From positions 930,001 through 994,000 of the forward strand of contig NZ_CP021744.1 in NCBI RefSeq assembly GCF_002192455.1: 64,000 nucleotides of DNA, read 5' to 3'. Source of the DNA: Streptomyces albireticuli (lineage in GTDB: Bacteria > Actinomycetota > Actinomycetes > Streptomycetales > Streptomycetaceae). Made by a program: the position numbers and the translations under genes. Under the pieces are notes generated by a model that had not been told where the DNA came from, did not search any database, and saw nothing but the letters and a program-made list of their open reading frames with translations. Shown piece by piece: positions 50,119 through 58,814 of the stretch; position 1 is the first letter of the stretch; every line of letters begins with the position of its first letter.

Positions 50119-50702
50119 CGGCCGTGGAGCGCGTCCTGGCGGTCGTCCGCCTGACGGCCGGTGACCGGCGCCCGGCGACGGTGGAGCTGACGGCCGGTGC
50201 CCGCTGGAGCGCGGACCCGGGGCCCGGCCGGACGGGCCGCCCGGCGGGCGTGGACGTCCACTGGAGCGTGGACCCGGACGCCCGCCGGGACGGGCGCTGG
50301 ACGGAGACCGCCGACGTGCTCCGCTGCGGGCGCCCGGCCCCCGGCCCGGCCGCGGCGGTGCGCCGGGCGCGCTGGCTGCTGGCCCGGCACCCGGGCTGCC
50401 TGCTCGCGTCCGTACCGGACGCGGCGGGGGGCTGGGTGATCGGCCTCCGCGATGGCCGCCTGCTGGCGGCGTCCCCGTGTCCGGCCGTCCCGCCGGGCAC
50501 CGTCGGCGCGGCCCTGGCCTCGTTCCTGCACGGCTGGCTCACGGCGGGGCGGGCGCCGGAGGAGCTGACGGTCGTGCGGTTCTCCCGGCCGGGGGCGCGG
50601 GTATCCGTGCGCCTGCGCCCCCGGTGCGGCGCTCATGGAGGTGACCGGCCGTCATGGTGCGGGTCTGGTACGGGGGTCGACCTCACGGAGGCGGGTGCGT
50701 AG
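50115..50702 (+). CDS. Hypothetical protein coupled to the GT-B-like gene
   Basis: 195 aa, cytosolic, Arg/Gly/Ala-rich, with no domain I recognise. The segment VHWSVDPDARRDGRWTETADVLRCGRP and the final GVDLTEAGA are the least biased parts. The GTG overlaps the upstream stop (GTGA). Its last 51 bp overlap the convergent NLR-like gene tail-to-tail, so one C-terminus may be annotated too long. Confidence 0.65.
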   Translation: MTAVERVLAVVRLTAGDRRPATVELTAGARWSADPGPGRTGRPAGVDVHWSVDPDARRDGRWTETADVLRCGRPAPGPAAAVRRARWLLARHPGCLLASVPDAAGGWVIGLRDGRLLAASPCPAVPPGTVGAALASFLHGWLTAGRAPEELTVVRFSRPGARVSVRLRPRCGAHGGDRPSWCGSGTGVDLTEAGA

Positions 50703-53687
50703 GCGGGCCGCGTCGGTGGGGCTCACCGGGTCGTACAGGGCCAGGGAGCGGGTGAACCAGCGGACGGCCTCCGTGGGGGCCCGGTGCTCCTGGCAGGCCT
50801 GGCCGAGGTACTCCATCGTCCGCGCCTGCCAGTGGACGGAGCCGGCGTTCTCGAACTCCACCAGGGCGCGCAGGAGTCGCCGCATCCCGGTGCGGGCGTC
50901 GCCGCCGCGGGCCGTGGCGTGGCCGAGGAGGGCGAGGGCGCGGGCCGCGTCGTAGGAGTCGCCCTCGGCGACGAGTTCGGCGCGGGCCGTGGCCAGCCGG
51001 CCGGCCGCGAGGCCGGGCCGGTCGTGCGCCAGGGCGATCTCGCCCAGGCACACGCGGGACAGGGCGGCGCCACGGGTGTAGCCGATGGCCTCGCGGAGGG
51101 TCAGGGCGCGGCCGTAGTGCAGCTCGGCCTCCTGGGTGCGGCCCGCGCCGAAGTGGGCCCGGCCCAGCCCGTGCAGGGCCTGGGCCCGCTGGCGCTCGTC
51201 GCCGTCCTCCGTGGCGTGGCGCAGGGCGTCCTCGAACCAGCGGGCCGCCTCGTCGAAGCGGCCCGTGTGGCACAGGCCGTTGCCGCCCGAGGTCAGCATC
51301 CTGCCCTCACCCGCCCGGTGTCCGGCGCGGCGGGCGGCCTCCAGGCCGAGCGCGTGGGCCTCGGTCCACAGGTCGTAGGGCCGCAGCCGGAGGAAGAGCG
51401 GCCACATCGCGTCGACGAGCTGCCAGGCGCTCGCGTCCCAGCCCTCGCGGGCGGCGAGGCGGACGGCGGCCATGAGGTCGTAGCGGTGCTCGTCCAGCCA
51501 CGCGAGCGCGGGCGCCTGGGCGTCGAACGCCACGGGCGGGGCGGCCGGGTGGGCGTAGTCACGCGGCAGGGTGCGGTGGCTCGGGGTGAGGAGGGCCTCC
51601 GCCGAGGTGGCGGTGGCGAGGCACCAGTCGACGAAGCGGCGGAGCGTGGCCCGCCGTTCGGGCTCCGGCAGGTCGGTCTCGGCCCGGCCGCCCGCGTGCA
51701 GGCGTACGAGGTCGTGGAAGCGGTAGCGGTCGCCCACGCCGGGGACACGGTCCGTTCCGGTCTCCTCCAGAAGGTTCACCTCCAGGAGGAGTTCCAGGAA
51801 GTCCTCGGCCTCCTCGGGCGGCACGCCGCACACGGCGCCGACCATGGGTCCGTCGTAGCGGGTGACGGGGAGCAGCCCCATGCGCCGGTAGGCGCCGGCG
51901 GCTCCGGCGGGGAGGGTGGCGAACGACTCGTCCAAGGCGGTGCGCACGGCGGTGTCCCCTTCCACTCCGAGGGTCTCCAGCGGGCCGCGCCCCCGGGTGA
52001 GCGCCGAGGCGAGCGCGGCGACCGAGCGGCGCGGCCGGGCGGCGAGCTGCGCGGCGGCCAGGCAGACGGCCAGCGGCAGGCAGGCGCACAGGCCGACGAC
52101 CTCGCGCGCGGCCGGGCGGTCCGCCGCGACGCGGTCGCCGCCGACGCCCCTGGTGAAGAGCTCCAGCGCCGCGGCCGGGTCGAGCATGCCGACCTGGTGG
52201 AAGCCCGCCCCGTCGACGCCGAGTCCGGTGAGCCGGTGCCTGCTGGTGACCACGACGAGGCTGTCGGGGGCGGCGGGCAGCAGGGTGCGCACCTGGGCGG
52301 CGGACAGGGCGTTGTCGAGCATCACGACGAGCCGGAGGTCGGCGGTCAACGAGCGCCACAGGGCGGCCTGTTCGGCCAGGGAACCCGGAATCGAGGACGC
52401 CCCGAGAGCCCGCAGGAAGCCGGCCAGGGCCTCGGTGGGACCGGCCGGGCCGGTGAGGGTGTGACCGCGCAGGTCCGCGTAGAGCTGGCCGTCGGGGAAC
52501 TCCGGGGCCAGCGCACTCAGCCAGCGGCTGACGAGCGCGGTCTTCCCGACACCGGCGGGGCCGCTGACCACGGCCACCTGGGGAGCGGAGCCCGTCCGGG
52601 CGGAACGCAGGGCGTCGAGGGCGCGCAGGTCGCACGCCCGCCCGGTGAAGTGCGCGGGAACGGGCAGGAGTTGACGCGGCACCGGGGGCCGCCGGGGCGG
52701 GGCGGCGTGGTGGAGATGGACGCCGCCGTGGATGTCCCGCGCCTGGACGCTGGAACCGGCGACCAGGGTGTGCCCGGTGAGGGTGTTGGAATGGCCGGCC
52801 GTGGGGGCTGCCGGGTGACCGGTGTCGGGGCCGGGCCCGCCGCCGGTGGCGGGACTCGGGTCGGCGTCGGCGGCGACACCGGGACCCGGGCCGCCGACGG
52901 GGCCGAAACCGGTACCGGAGGCACGGCCGGGAGCGCCCCTGGCCGGTTCACCGGCTGAGGGACCGCCAGGGCCGGGACGAGCACCGGGCCCGGGTCCGGC
53001 GTCAGCGGCGAAGCCACGGCCACCGGCAGGGCCGCAACCGGTGTCAGCGGCATCGCCGGGGCCGGCAACACCCCCGACGGGCCCACCAGCTGCGGGACCA
53101 CCGGGGCCGGAAAGGGCACCGGGATCCGGGTCGGCATCACCGGCGAAGCCACGGCCGCCGGCAGGGCGGCAACCGGTGTTGCCGGCACCGCCGGGACCGG
53201 CGACACCCCTGGCTGGTCCACCACCGGGCCCGGGCCCGGGTCCGGCGTCAGCGGCACCGCCGGGACCGGCAACACCCCCGTCGGGTCCACCGGCGGGACC
53301 GCCGACGTCACCGGCGGCCCCGTGGCCGACGGCCCCACCGGCCGTACGGGCCATCGCACCGCCGCCCGCCCCGTCCCTCCGGTACGCGCCCCCCGGTCCC
53401 GCCGGAGCGAACTCCCGCAGCCAGCCGCGTAACCCCTCGCGCAGTTCTCCCGCCGCCGCCCCGCCCCGGAGGTGGCGGTGCAGCGCGCCGGCGAGGTCCG
53501 CCAGGCGGTCCGGGGCGCCGTGGGCCGCGGCGGCCCAGGTGGCCGCGAGCGCCGGGTCCGACTCCCGGGCGGCTGCGGTCAGTCGCTCCAGCGCGCGTCT
53601 CGCCGCCGGGCCGTGCGGCCCGGCCGGCGGCAGGGCGCGTACGAACGCTTCGGTGAGCTCCCGCTCGGTCATGGGTTCCGCCGTCAT
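50652..53687 (-). CDS. NLR-like NB-ARC/TPR protein with N-terminal amyloid-motif-like segment
   Basis: 1011 aa. A helical N-domain (1-95) is followed by a Gly/Pro-rich repetitive linker (about 100-300). The short motif NTLTGHTLVAGSSVQARDIHG (about 301-321) and GGVHLHHAAPPRRPPVP come next. The NB-ARC domain starts near 345: P-loop SGPAGVGKTALVS (376-383), Walker B LRLVVMLDNALS, sensor VVTSRHRLTG and GLPLA-equivalent CACLPLAVCLAAA. The rest is winged-helix and TPR helices (RRMGLLPVTR; FEDALRHATEDGDERQRAQALHGLGRAHFG). STAND ATPases of this form act as ligand-sensing switches, and some actinobacterial ones signal to effectors through an amyloid motif at this position. The ATG follows AGGGGAGGGG. 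Confidence 0.9.
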   Translation of the reverse strand: MTAEPMTERELTEAFVRALPPAGPHGPAARRALERLTAAARESDPALAATWAAAAHGAPDRLADLAGALHRHLRGGAAAGELREGLRGWLREFAPAGPGGAYRRDGAGGGAMARTAGGAVGHGAAGDVGGPAGGPDGGVAGPGGAADAGPGPGPGGGPARGVAGPGGAGNTGCRPAGGRGFAGDADPDPGALSGPGGPAAGGPVGGVAGPGDAADTGCGPAGGRGFAADAGPGPGARPGPGGPSAGEPARGAPGRASGTGFGPVGGPGPGVAADADPSPATGGGPGPDTGHPAAPTAGHSNTLTGHTLVAGSSVQARDIHGGVHLHHAAPPRRPPVPRQLLPVPAHFTGRACDLRALDALRSARTGSAPQVAVVSGPAGVGKTALVSRWLSALAPEFPDGQLYADLRGHTLTGPAGPTEALAGFLRALGASSIPGSLAEQAALWRSLTADLRLVVMLDNALSAAQVRTLLPAAPDSLVVVTSRHRLTGLGVDGAGFHQVGMLDPAAALELFTRGVGGDRVAADRPAAREVVGLCACLPLAVCLAAAQLAARPRRSVAALASALTRGRGPLETLGVEGDTAVRTALDESFATLPAGAAGAYRRMGLLPVTRYDGPMVGAVCGVPPEEAEDFLELLLEVNLLEETGTDRVPGVGDRYRFHDLVRLHAGGRAETDLPEPERRATLRRFVDWCLATATSAEALLTPSHRTLPRDYAHPAAPPVAFDAQAPALAWLDEHRYDLMAAVRLAAREGWDASAWQLVDAMWPLFLRLRPYDLWTEAHALGLEAARRAGHRAGEGRMLTSGGNGLCHTGRFDEAARWFEDALRHATEDGDERQRAQALHGLGRAHFGAGRTQEAELHYGRALTLREAIGYTRGAALSRVCLGEIALAHDRPGLAAGRLATARAELVAEGDSYDAARALALLGHATARGGDARTGMRRLLRALVEFENAGSVHWQARTMEYLGQACQEHRAPTEAVRWFTRSLALYDPVSPTDAARLRTRLREVDPRTRPAP
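52720..52792 (-). other. BASS/RHIM-like motif segment in the NLR protein
   Basis: N-T-[LV]-[TS]-G, a short spacer, then [SL]-[VI]-Q-[AG]-R-D-I. The same pattern ends the protein at 57247-57654. It lies just before the NB-ARC domain, where bacterial amyloid signalling sequences are found in NLRs. Confidence 0.6.
52900..53330 (-). repeat. Imperfect ~110-130-bp tandem repeat in the NLR linker
   Basis: Blocks containing GGCGAAGCCACGGCC, GGCAACCGGTGT and CACCCCCGACGGG recur around 53005-53095, 53145-53215 and 53255-53300. They encode repeats such as CGPAGGRGFA and GVAGPGGA in the disordered linker of the NB-ARC protein. Confidence 0.75.
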
Positions 53688-53900
53688 GCCCCTCCCCCCT
53701 GCGCGGCCATGCCGTCGTATGCACATGACATGGCCATTCGGCAATCCTTGGCCTGAGCTCTACCCCTCCGGGACCGATTCCGATCGCGTTTGGCGGCGCG
53801 ACAGCCGAATTCAGGGCGCTCCTTCACCACCTGGCACCAAGGATTGACGCTGTGTCATGCTCATCACTTCCAAACGGACGTCCCGGGGGAAGGGGCGCAA

Positions 53901-56900
53901 GTGGAGTTCCGGCTCTTGGGCACCGTCGAGCTGCGGGCCGGCGGGCGGCGCAGCGGACTGGATTCCGGCAAGGCGCGCTGTACGCTCGCGGCCCTGGCGT
54001 ACGACGTGGGCCGCCCCGTGGGCCTGGACACCCTGATCCACCGGATCTGGGACGACGACCCGCCGCGCCGCGCCCGGGAGAACCTCTACACCTACGCCTC
54101 GCGCATCCGCACCGCGCTGCGCAAGGTCGGCGGGCCCGACGCCCCGGCGCTCACCAACCACGCCCACGCGTACGTCCTGGAGGCCGACCCCGAATCCGTC
54201 GACCTGCGCCGCTATCTGAGCCTGACCACGCGGGCCCGCGCACTCGCGGAGAGCGGTGACGCCGAGCAAGCGCTCCGGCTGCTGGACGAGGCGGGCGGGC
54301 TGTGGCGCGGGGAGCCGCTGACCGGGCTGTCCGGCGCCTGGGCCGAGCACGTGCGCGCCACGGCCGAGGCGGCCGGCCTGGCGGCCGCCCTCACCCGGGC
54401 CGGTCTCGACCTGCGGCTGGGCCGCTTCGCCGACGTCGTGCCCGAGCTGTCGGCGCTGGCCGGCCGGCACCCGACCCACGAGGCGCTGGCCGGGCACCTC
54501 GCGCTGGCCCTGCACGGCTGCGGCCGCACCGCCGAGGCGACCCACCTGCTCCGGCAGGTCACCCACCGGCTGGTCACCGAGCACGGCACCGACCCGGGCG
54601 AGGAGCTCCAGCGCGTCCAGCACGGCATCCTCAACGGCTCGCCCGCGATCCAGCTGCTGCCCCGCGCGGGCGCGGCGGACGGCCCCCGCGAGCGGACCGC
54701 CGTGCCCGACAATCTGCCGCACGACATCCCCTGGGTGGGCCGGACGGACGAGCTGCACCGGCTCGCCACCGCCCTGACCCCGGTGTCGGGCACCCCCCGC
54801 GCCGTCGTGGCCCTGGAGGCGATCGACGGCATGGCGGGCGTCGGAAAGACGGCCCTCGCCGTCCACACCGCGCACGAGCTGCGGGACCGCTTCCCGGACG
54901 GGCGCCTCTATCTCAACCTCGGCGCGCACGCGTCCTTCCAGGAGCCGCTCACGCCGGAGGCCGCGCTGGGCCGGCTCCTGCGCCTGATCGGCGTGCCGGC
55001 GGACCGGCTCCCCCGGCACCTGGACGAGCTGACGTCCCTGTGGCGCACGCTCCTGGCCGACCGGAGCGCGATCGTCGTCCTGGACGACGCCGCCGGGCCC
55101 GAGCAGGTGCGCCCGCTGCTCCCCGGCGCCACCCCCTCGCAGATCCTCATCACCAGCAGACGGCGGCTCACCGGACTGCCCGGGGTCCGGCCCATTTCCC
55201 TGGACGTCCTGCGCCGCGCCGAGGCGATCGCCCTCTTCCACGACCGCGTCGGGGCCAGGCGACCGGCCGACGAGGCACAGACGGCGGAGATCGTCCGGCT
55301 GTGCGGCTACCTCCCGCTGGCCATCGAGATGGCGGCCAGCCGCTTCCTCTGCCACGGCTCGTGGACGGCGCGCGACCTCGTGGACCGGCTCGCGCGCCCC
55401 GGCCGCCTCGCCGAGATCCGCGACGGCTCCCGGGACCTGGCCCGGACGTTCGCCTTCTCCTACCGGTCCCTGACCCCGGTACAGCAGAGCGCGTTCCACC
55501 GGCTCAGCCTGCACATCGGTTCCGAGTTCGGCGTCTACGCGGCCGCCGCGCTCACCGGTCTCCCGTTCGACGACACGGAGCGCGTGCTGGAGGACCTGCT
55601 GAACTTCCACCTCCTGGAGGAGCCCGCTCCGTACCGCTACCGCATCCACGACCTGCTGCGCGAGTACGCCCGTACGCTCGCGGCCACCGAGCACGTCGAC
55701 GACCCCGACGGCGACGAACGGGCCGTGCGGCGCCTCATGGACCACTACCTGTTCTGCGCGGACCGCGCCGACCGGGTGCTGTTCCCGCACCGGTCCCGCA
55801 CCCCCGTCACCCTCGACCGCCCGCCGGCCGAGGCACCCGCGTGGCTGGACCCGGCGGGTCCGCGGGAGTGGTTCGCCACCGAGGCCGCCAACCTGCTCGC
55901 GCTCGTCGACCACGCGCGGCGCTGCGCCCCGCCGCGCCAGGCCGCGCTGCTCGCCCACGTCCTCGGCGGCTTCCTGGAGTCCGAGGGCCTGTGGACGGTG
56001 GCCGAGCCGCTGCACGAGAGCGCCGTGGCGCACTGGCGCGACGCGGAGGACCGCCGGGCCGAGGCCCGCTCCCTCCTGGACCTCAGCGCCGCGCGCAACG
56101 CCGCCGCGCGTTACGACGAGGCCGTCGCCGAGGCGGGCAGGGCCCTCGCCCTGGCCCGGGCCACCGGCGACCGCGAGGCCGAGCCGGAGGCGCTGCGCTG
56201 CCTCGCGCTGCCCCACCTCTACACGGGGCGCAACCACGAGGCGCTGGCGTTCATCCAGGAGGCGCTGTCGATCCACATGCGCACCTCCGACCGATTACAG
56301 CAGGCGCGCTGCCTCAACAACATGGGCTTCGCCCTCCTGGAGCTGGGGCGGCACCCGGAGGCGCTGGAGTGCTTCCTGGACGCCCTCTCCCGTTTCCGCG
56401 AGATCGACGACCGCCGGGGGCAGTGCCAGGCCCTGAACAACACCGGTGAGATCTACTCCCTGCTGGGCCTGGAGGACCGGGCGATCCGCGCCTACACGCA
56501 GGCGCTGGCCCTGGCACGCGCGGTGGGCGGCCGCGCCAACCGGGCGGCGGTCGAGATGAACCTGGCCCGCGCCCTGATGGACTCCGGCGAAGTGGAGCAG
56601 CCGCTGGCCCTGTGCCGGCAGGCCCTGGCCACGTTCCGCGACATCGCGGACCGGCGCCACGAGTCCATCGCCCTCAACACACTGGGCCGCGCCCTGGGCC
56701 GCGCGGGCCAGGACGAGGAGGACATGGCCCACCAGTGGGCGGCGCTCGCCCTGGCGCGGCGGATCGGCGCGGCCCAGGAGGAGGGGCACGCCCTGCGCGA
56801 CCTGGCCACCGCGGAGATCCGTACCGGGCGCTTCCGCAAGGCGGACGAGCATCTGACGGCGGCGCTGGCCGTCAACCGGCGGGTGGAGTCGCCGCTGGAG

Positions 56901-57062
56901 GAGGCGCGGACGCTGGACCGGCTGGCGGATCTGCGGGCGGTGACGGGGGCGCCGGTGGAGGCGCGGGAGTTACGGCGGGCAGCCATGGCGATCAGAAACC
57001 GTCTGAGCAGGTCGAGATCAAGCGAGATCGATCACGAATCGACCGAACTCAAGCTTCCTTGA
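53901..57062 (+). CDS. AfsR/SARP-type regulator (BTAD, NB-ARC, TPR)
   Basis: 1053 aa. OmpR-like DNA-binding domain (1-90: FRLLGTVELRAGGRRSGLDSGKARCTLAALAYDVGRPVGLDTLIHRIWDDDPP) and BTAD helices (95-245) are followed by NB-ARC (P-loop AIDGMAGVGKTALAVH about 310-320, SRRRLTGLPG, LCGYLPLAIEMAAS) and a long TPR array (700-1040: ARCLNNMGFALLELGRHPEALE, ESIALNTLGRALGRAG). This is the AfsR layout, a global or pathway activator of antibiotic genes. Leu codons 799 and 1024 are TTA, so full translation should need bldA tRNA. The GTG is preceded by GGGGGAAGGGG. It is divergent from the NLR gene. Confidence 0.92.
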   Translation: MEFRLLGTVELRAGGRRSGLDSGKARCTLAALAYDVGRPVGLDTLIHRIWDDDPPRRARENLYTYASRIRTALRKVGGPDAPALTNHAHAYVLEADPESVDLRRYLSLTTRARALAESGDAEQALRLLDEAGGLWRGEPLTGLSGAWAEHVRATAEAAGLAAALTRAGLDLRLGRFADVVPELSALAGRHPTHEALAGHLALALHGCGRTAEATHLLRQVTHRLVTEHGTDPGEELQRVQHGILNGSPAIQLLPRAGAADGPRERTAVPDNLPHDIPWVGRTDELHRLATALTPVSGTPRAVVALEAIDGMAGVGKTALAVHTAHELRDRFPDGRLYLNLGAHASFQEPLTPEAALGRLLRLIGVPADRLPRHLDELTSLWRTLLADRSAIVVLDDAAGPEQVRPLLPGATPSQILITSRRRLTGLPGVRPISLDVLRRAEAIALFHDRVGARRPADEAQTAEIVRLCGYLPLAIEMAASRFLCHGSWTARDLVDRLARPGRLAEIRDGSRDLARTFAFSYRSLTPVQQSAFHRLSLHIGSEFGVYAAAALTGLPFDDTERVLEDLLNFHLLEEPAPYRYRIHDLLREYARTLAATEHVDDPDGDERAVRRLMDHYLFCADRADRVLFPHRSRTPVTLDRPPAEAPAWLDPAGPREWFATEAANLLALVDHARRCAPPRQAALLAHVLGGFLESEGLWTVAEPLHESAVAHWRDAEDRRAEARSLLDLSAARNAAARYDEAVAEAGRALALARATGDREAEPEALRCLALPHLYTGRNHEALAFIQEALSIHMRTSDRLQQARCLNNMGFALLELGRHPEALECFLDALSRFREIDDRRGQCQALNNTGEIYSLLGLEDRAIRAYTQALALARAVGGRANRAAVEMNLARALMDSGEVEQPLALCRQALATFRDIADRRHESIALNTLGRALGRAGQDEEDMAHQWAALALARRIGAAQEEGHALRDLATAEIRTGRFRKADEHLTAALAVNRRVESPLEEARTLDRLADLRAVTGAPVEARELRRAAMAIRNRLSRSRSSEIDHESTELKLP

Positions 57063-57246
57063 TCAGAGATCTTGACCTGAAGCCGGATGTCGATATTCTT
57101 CCCGGGCGTTGTATGAATATATGACGTCAGCTCAACTGTACGTATTCGACAGCAAGTTGAGAGGCAACCCCCTTGTTCAGCACGTTCATGCGCATCCTCG
57201 GTGTGTGCATCGCTTCCTGACTCCCGTCCCTGCCCGCCGGGACCGT

Positions 57247-57654
57247 TCAACGCGTCCCGGTGGGCCCTCCGGACGTCCAGTCGATGTCCCGACCCTGGAT
57301 CAACGTGCCCACCCGGGCCTGGCCCGAGACCGTGTTCGTCACCGAGCTGTTGTCGACCGTGAGTCCGGGCCCCGCGTCCGTCGCCCACGCCCTGAAGTCG
57401 TCGGCGAACCGCGGATCCCGCGCCGCCCGCGCGAACAACAACGCCGCCAACGCCCGCACCTGCTCCCCGTCCGTCGGATCCAGCGGCAGCGCCACCGGCT
57501 CCGTTTCCTCCTCGCCCCGCCCCCTGCCGACCGCCCTCCGGGCGAGCTCCGCCAGGGATCCCCAGACCCGCCGTCCCGCCTCCGTGCCCACGGACCCCGC
57601 GGCGGCCGTCACCGCGGTCGTGATCGCGCTCAGTGATACCGGATCGACCGTCAC
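57247..57654 (-). CDS. Small protein with C-terminal BASS/RHIM-like motif (candidate NLR effector)
   Basis: 135 aa. The N-terminal half (VDPVSLSAITTAVTAAAGSVGTEAGRRVWGSLAELARRAVG) is amphipathic/hydrophobic helix. The middle (DGEQVRALAALLFARAARDPRFADDFRAWA) is a helical domain common in small actinobacterial proteins of this type. The end reads VTNTVSGQARVGTLIQGRDID and matches the motif of the NLR at 52720-52792. In known pairs such a protein is the effector, recruited by amyloid templating. The hydrophobic N-terminus could act on membranes. The GTG at 57654 has GGGGGA six bases upstream; a GTG at 57660 is also in frame. Confidence 0.8.
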   Translation of the reverse strand: MTVDPVSLSAITTAVTAAAGSVGTEAGRRVWGSLAELARRAVGRGRGEEETEPVALPLDPTDGEQVRALAALLFARAARDPRFADDFRAWATDAGPGLTVDNSSVTNTVSGQARVGTLIQGRDIDWTSGGPTGTR

Positions 57655-57847
57655 AGTCACTCCCCCACCTCGCCACCGGACACGCCCGTGCCGGACCAGG
57701 CTAGCCGCGCGGGGCGCGGGCCCACCCGGCCGAACGGTGAAATCGGGGAAATCCCTTACGGTTCTGGCGCGTCGGCGCCTCCCCGCGGGCCTGTGACCCG
57801 TAGGACGATGACACGCTCCCCGCCCGTACCGGAGAGGAACCCGTCCC

Positions 57848-58774
57848 ATGCGCAGACCCCTCGTCCTCCGCGGCCTGGTCACCGTGCTCGCCGGGCTGCT
57901 GGCCGCGGCCGTGCCCGGCCCGGCGGCCGCCCGGGCCGCCGCCCCCGGCACCTCCCCCGCCGTCGCCGCCGCCTCCTACTGGACCGCCGCGCGCATGGCC
58001 GCCGCGCGGCCGGCCGTGGGCGCGAAGGGGCTCCCGGACCGGCCCGTCGCCGGCGCGCCCGTGCCGCCCAGCCGGCCCTTCGACGGGCTGCCCCAGGTGG
58101 GGACGTTCTTCTGGACCGACGGGAACGGCACCGGGCGGTTCTGCGGCGGTACGGTCGTCCGGAGCCCGCACCGTGACCTCGTGGTCAGCGCGGCCCACTG
58201 CCTGCGCTCACCGGACCCCAGGAAGCGGCTGTCGTTCGTGCCGCGGTACCACGACGGGCTCAAGCCGCACGGGGTGTTCCCCGTGGAGGCGATCCACATC
58301 GACCGGCGGTACTACGACCTGGGCACGGACGGCGGCGCCCGCTGGGACTTCACGGTGGTGCGGGTCGGTGAGCGGGCCGACGGCACGGACGTGGAGGACG
58401 CCGTCGGCGGCTTCGAGCTCAGGATCCGCCCCGGGTACCGGCACCGCGACGTCCGGCTGATCGGCTATCCGGGCAACAGCGACGCCACTTATCCGAAGCC
58501 GCTGACGTGCCGGTCCGCCACGCACCGCTGGACCAGCACCGATCCCGGGGCGCCGGGCGACTTCCTGGAGATCGCCTGCGCGGGCTACGTGGGCGGTACG
58601 TCGGGCGGGCCGTTCCTGGTGCGCGGGCGCGGCGGCTACGCGGTGATCGGGGTGATCGGCGGCTACCACACCGGTGGCGACACCCCGGACATCTCCTACA
58701 GCTCGTACTTCACGGAGGCCTTGCGCGCGCTCTACCGGCACGCGGTGGCGGGGGACCCACCCGCACGGCGGTGA
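57848..58774 (+). CDS. Secreted trypsin/V8-like serine protease
   Basis: 308 aa. A signal peptide (1-30, ending PAAARA) and a pro-region (31-90, ASYWTAARMAAARP) precede a chymotrypsin-fold domain. His is in VVSAAHCLRS, Asp in RWDFTVVRVGE and Ser in VGGTSGGPFLVRG; a Cys pair (FCGGTVV/AAHC) and two later Cys are conserved. It acts outside the cell. GGAGAGGAA precedes the ATG. The serine motif is GTSGG rather than GDSGG, as in glutamyl-endopeptidase/V8-like or streptogrisin-related enzymes. It is divergent from the small BASS-motif gene with about 190 bp between. Confidence 0.9.
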   Translation: MRRPLVLRGLVTVLAGLLAAAVPGPAAARAAAPGTSPAVAAASYWTAARMAAARPAVGAKGLPDRPVAGAPVPPSRPFDGLPQVGTFFWTDGNGTGRFCGGTVVRSPHRDLVVSAAHCLRSPDPRKRLSFVPRYHDGLKPHGVFPVEAIHIDRRYYDLGTDGGARWDFTVVRVGERADGTDVEDAVGGFELRIRPGYRHRDVRLIGYPGNSDATYPKPLTCRSATHRWTSTDPGAPGDFLEIACAGYVGGTSGGPFLVRGRGGYAVIGVIGGYHTGGDTPDISYSSYFTEALRALYRHAVAGDPPARR

Positions 58775-58805
58775 GCGCCCGCGGCCCGGGGCCTTGGGCG
58801 CTCAC
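58771..58805. terminator. Bidirectional hairpin terminator
   Basis: GTGAGCGCCC and GGGCGCTCAC form a 10-bp stem. The left arm includes the protease stop codon, and the right arm ends 10 bp before the stop of the convergent gene. Confidence 0.7.
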
Positions 58806-58814
58806 CGCCCGCCG

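Noticed and set aside
53688-53900. Promoter TTGACG near 53844 for the AfsR-type gene
   Set aside because: No acceptable -10 hexamer occurs at the right distance.
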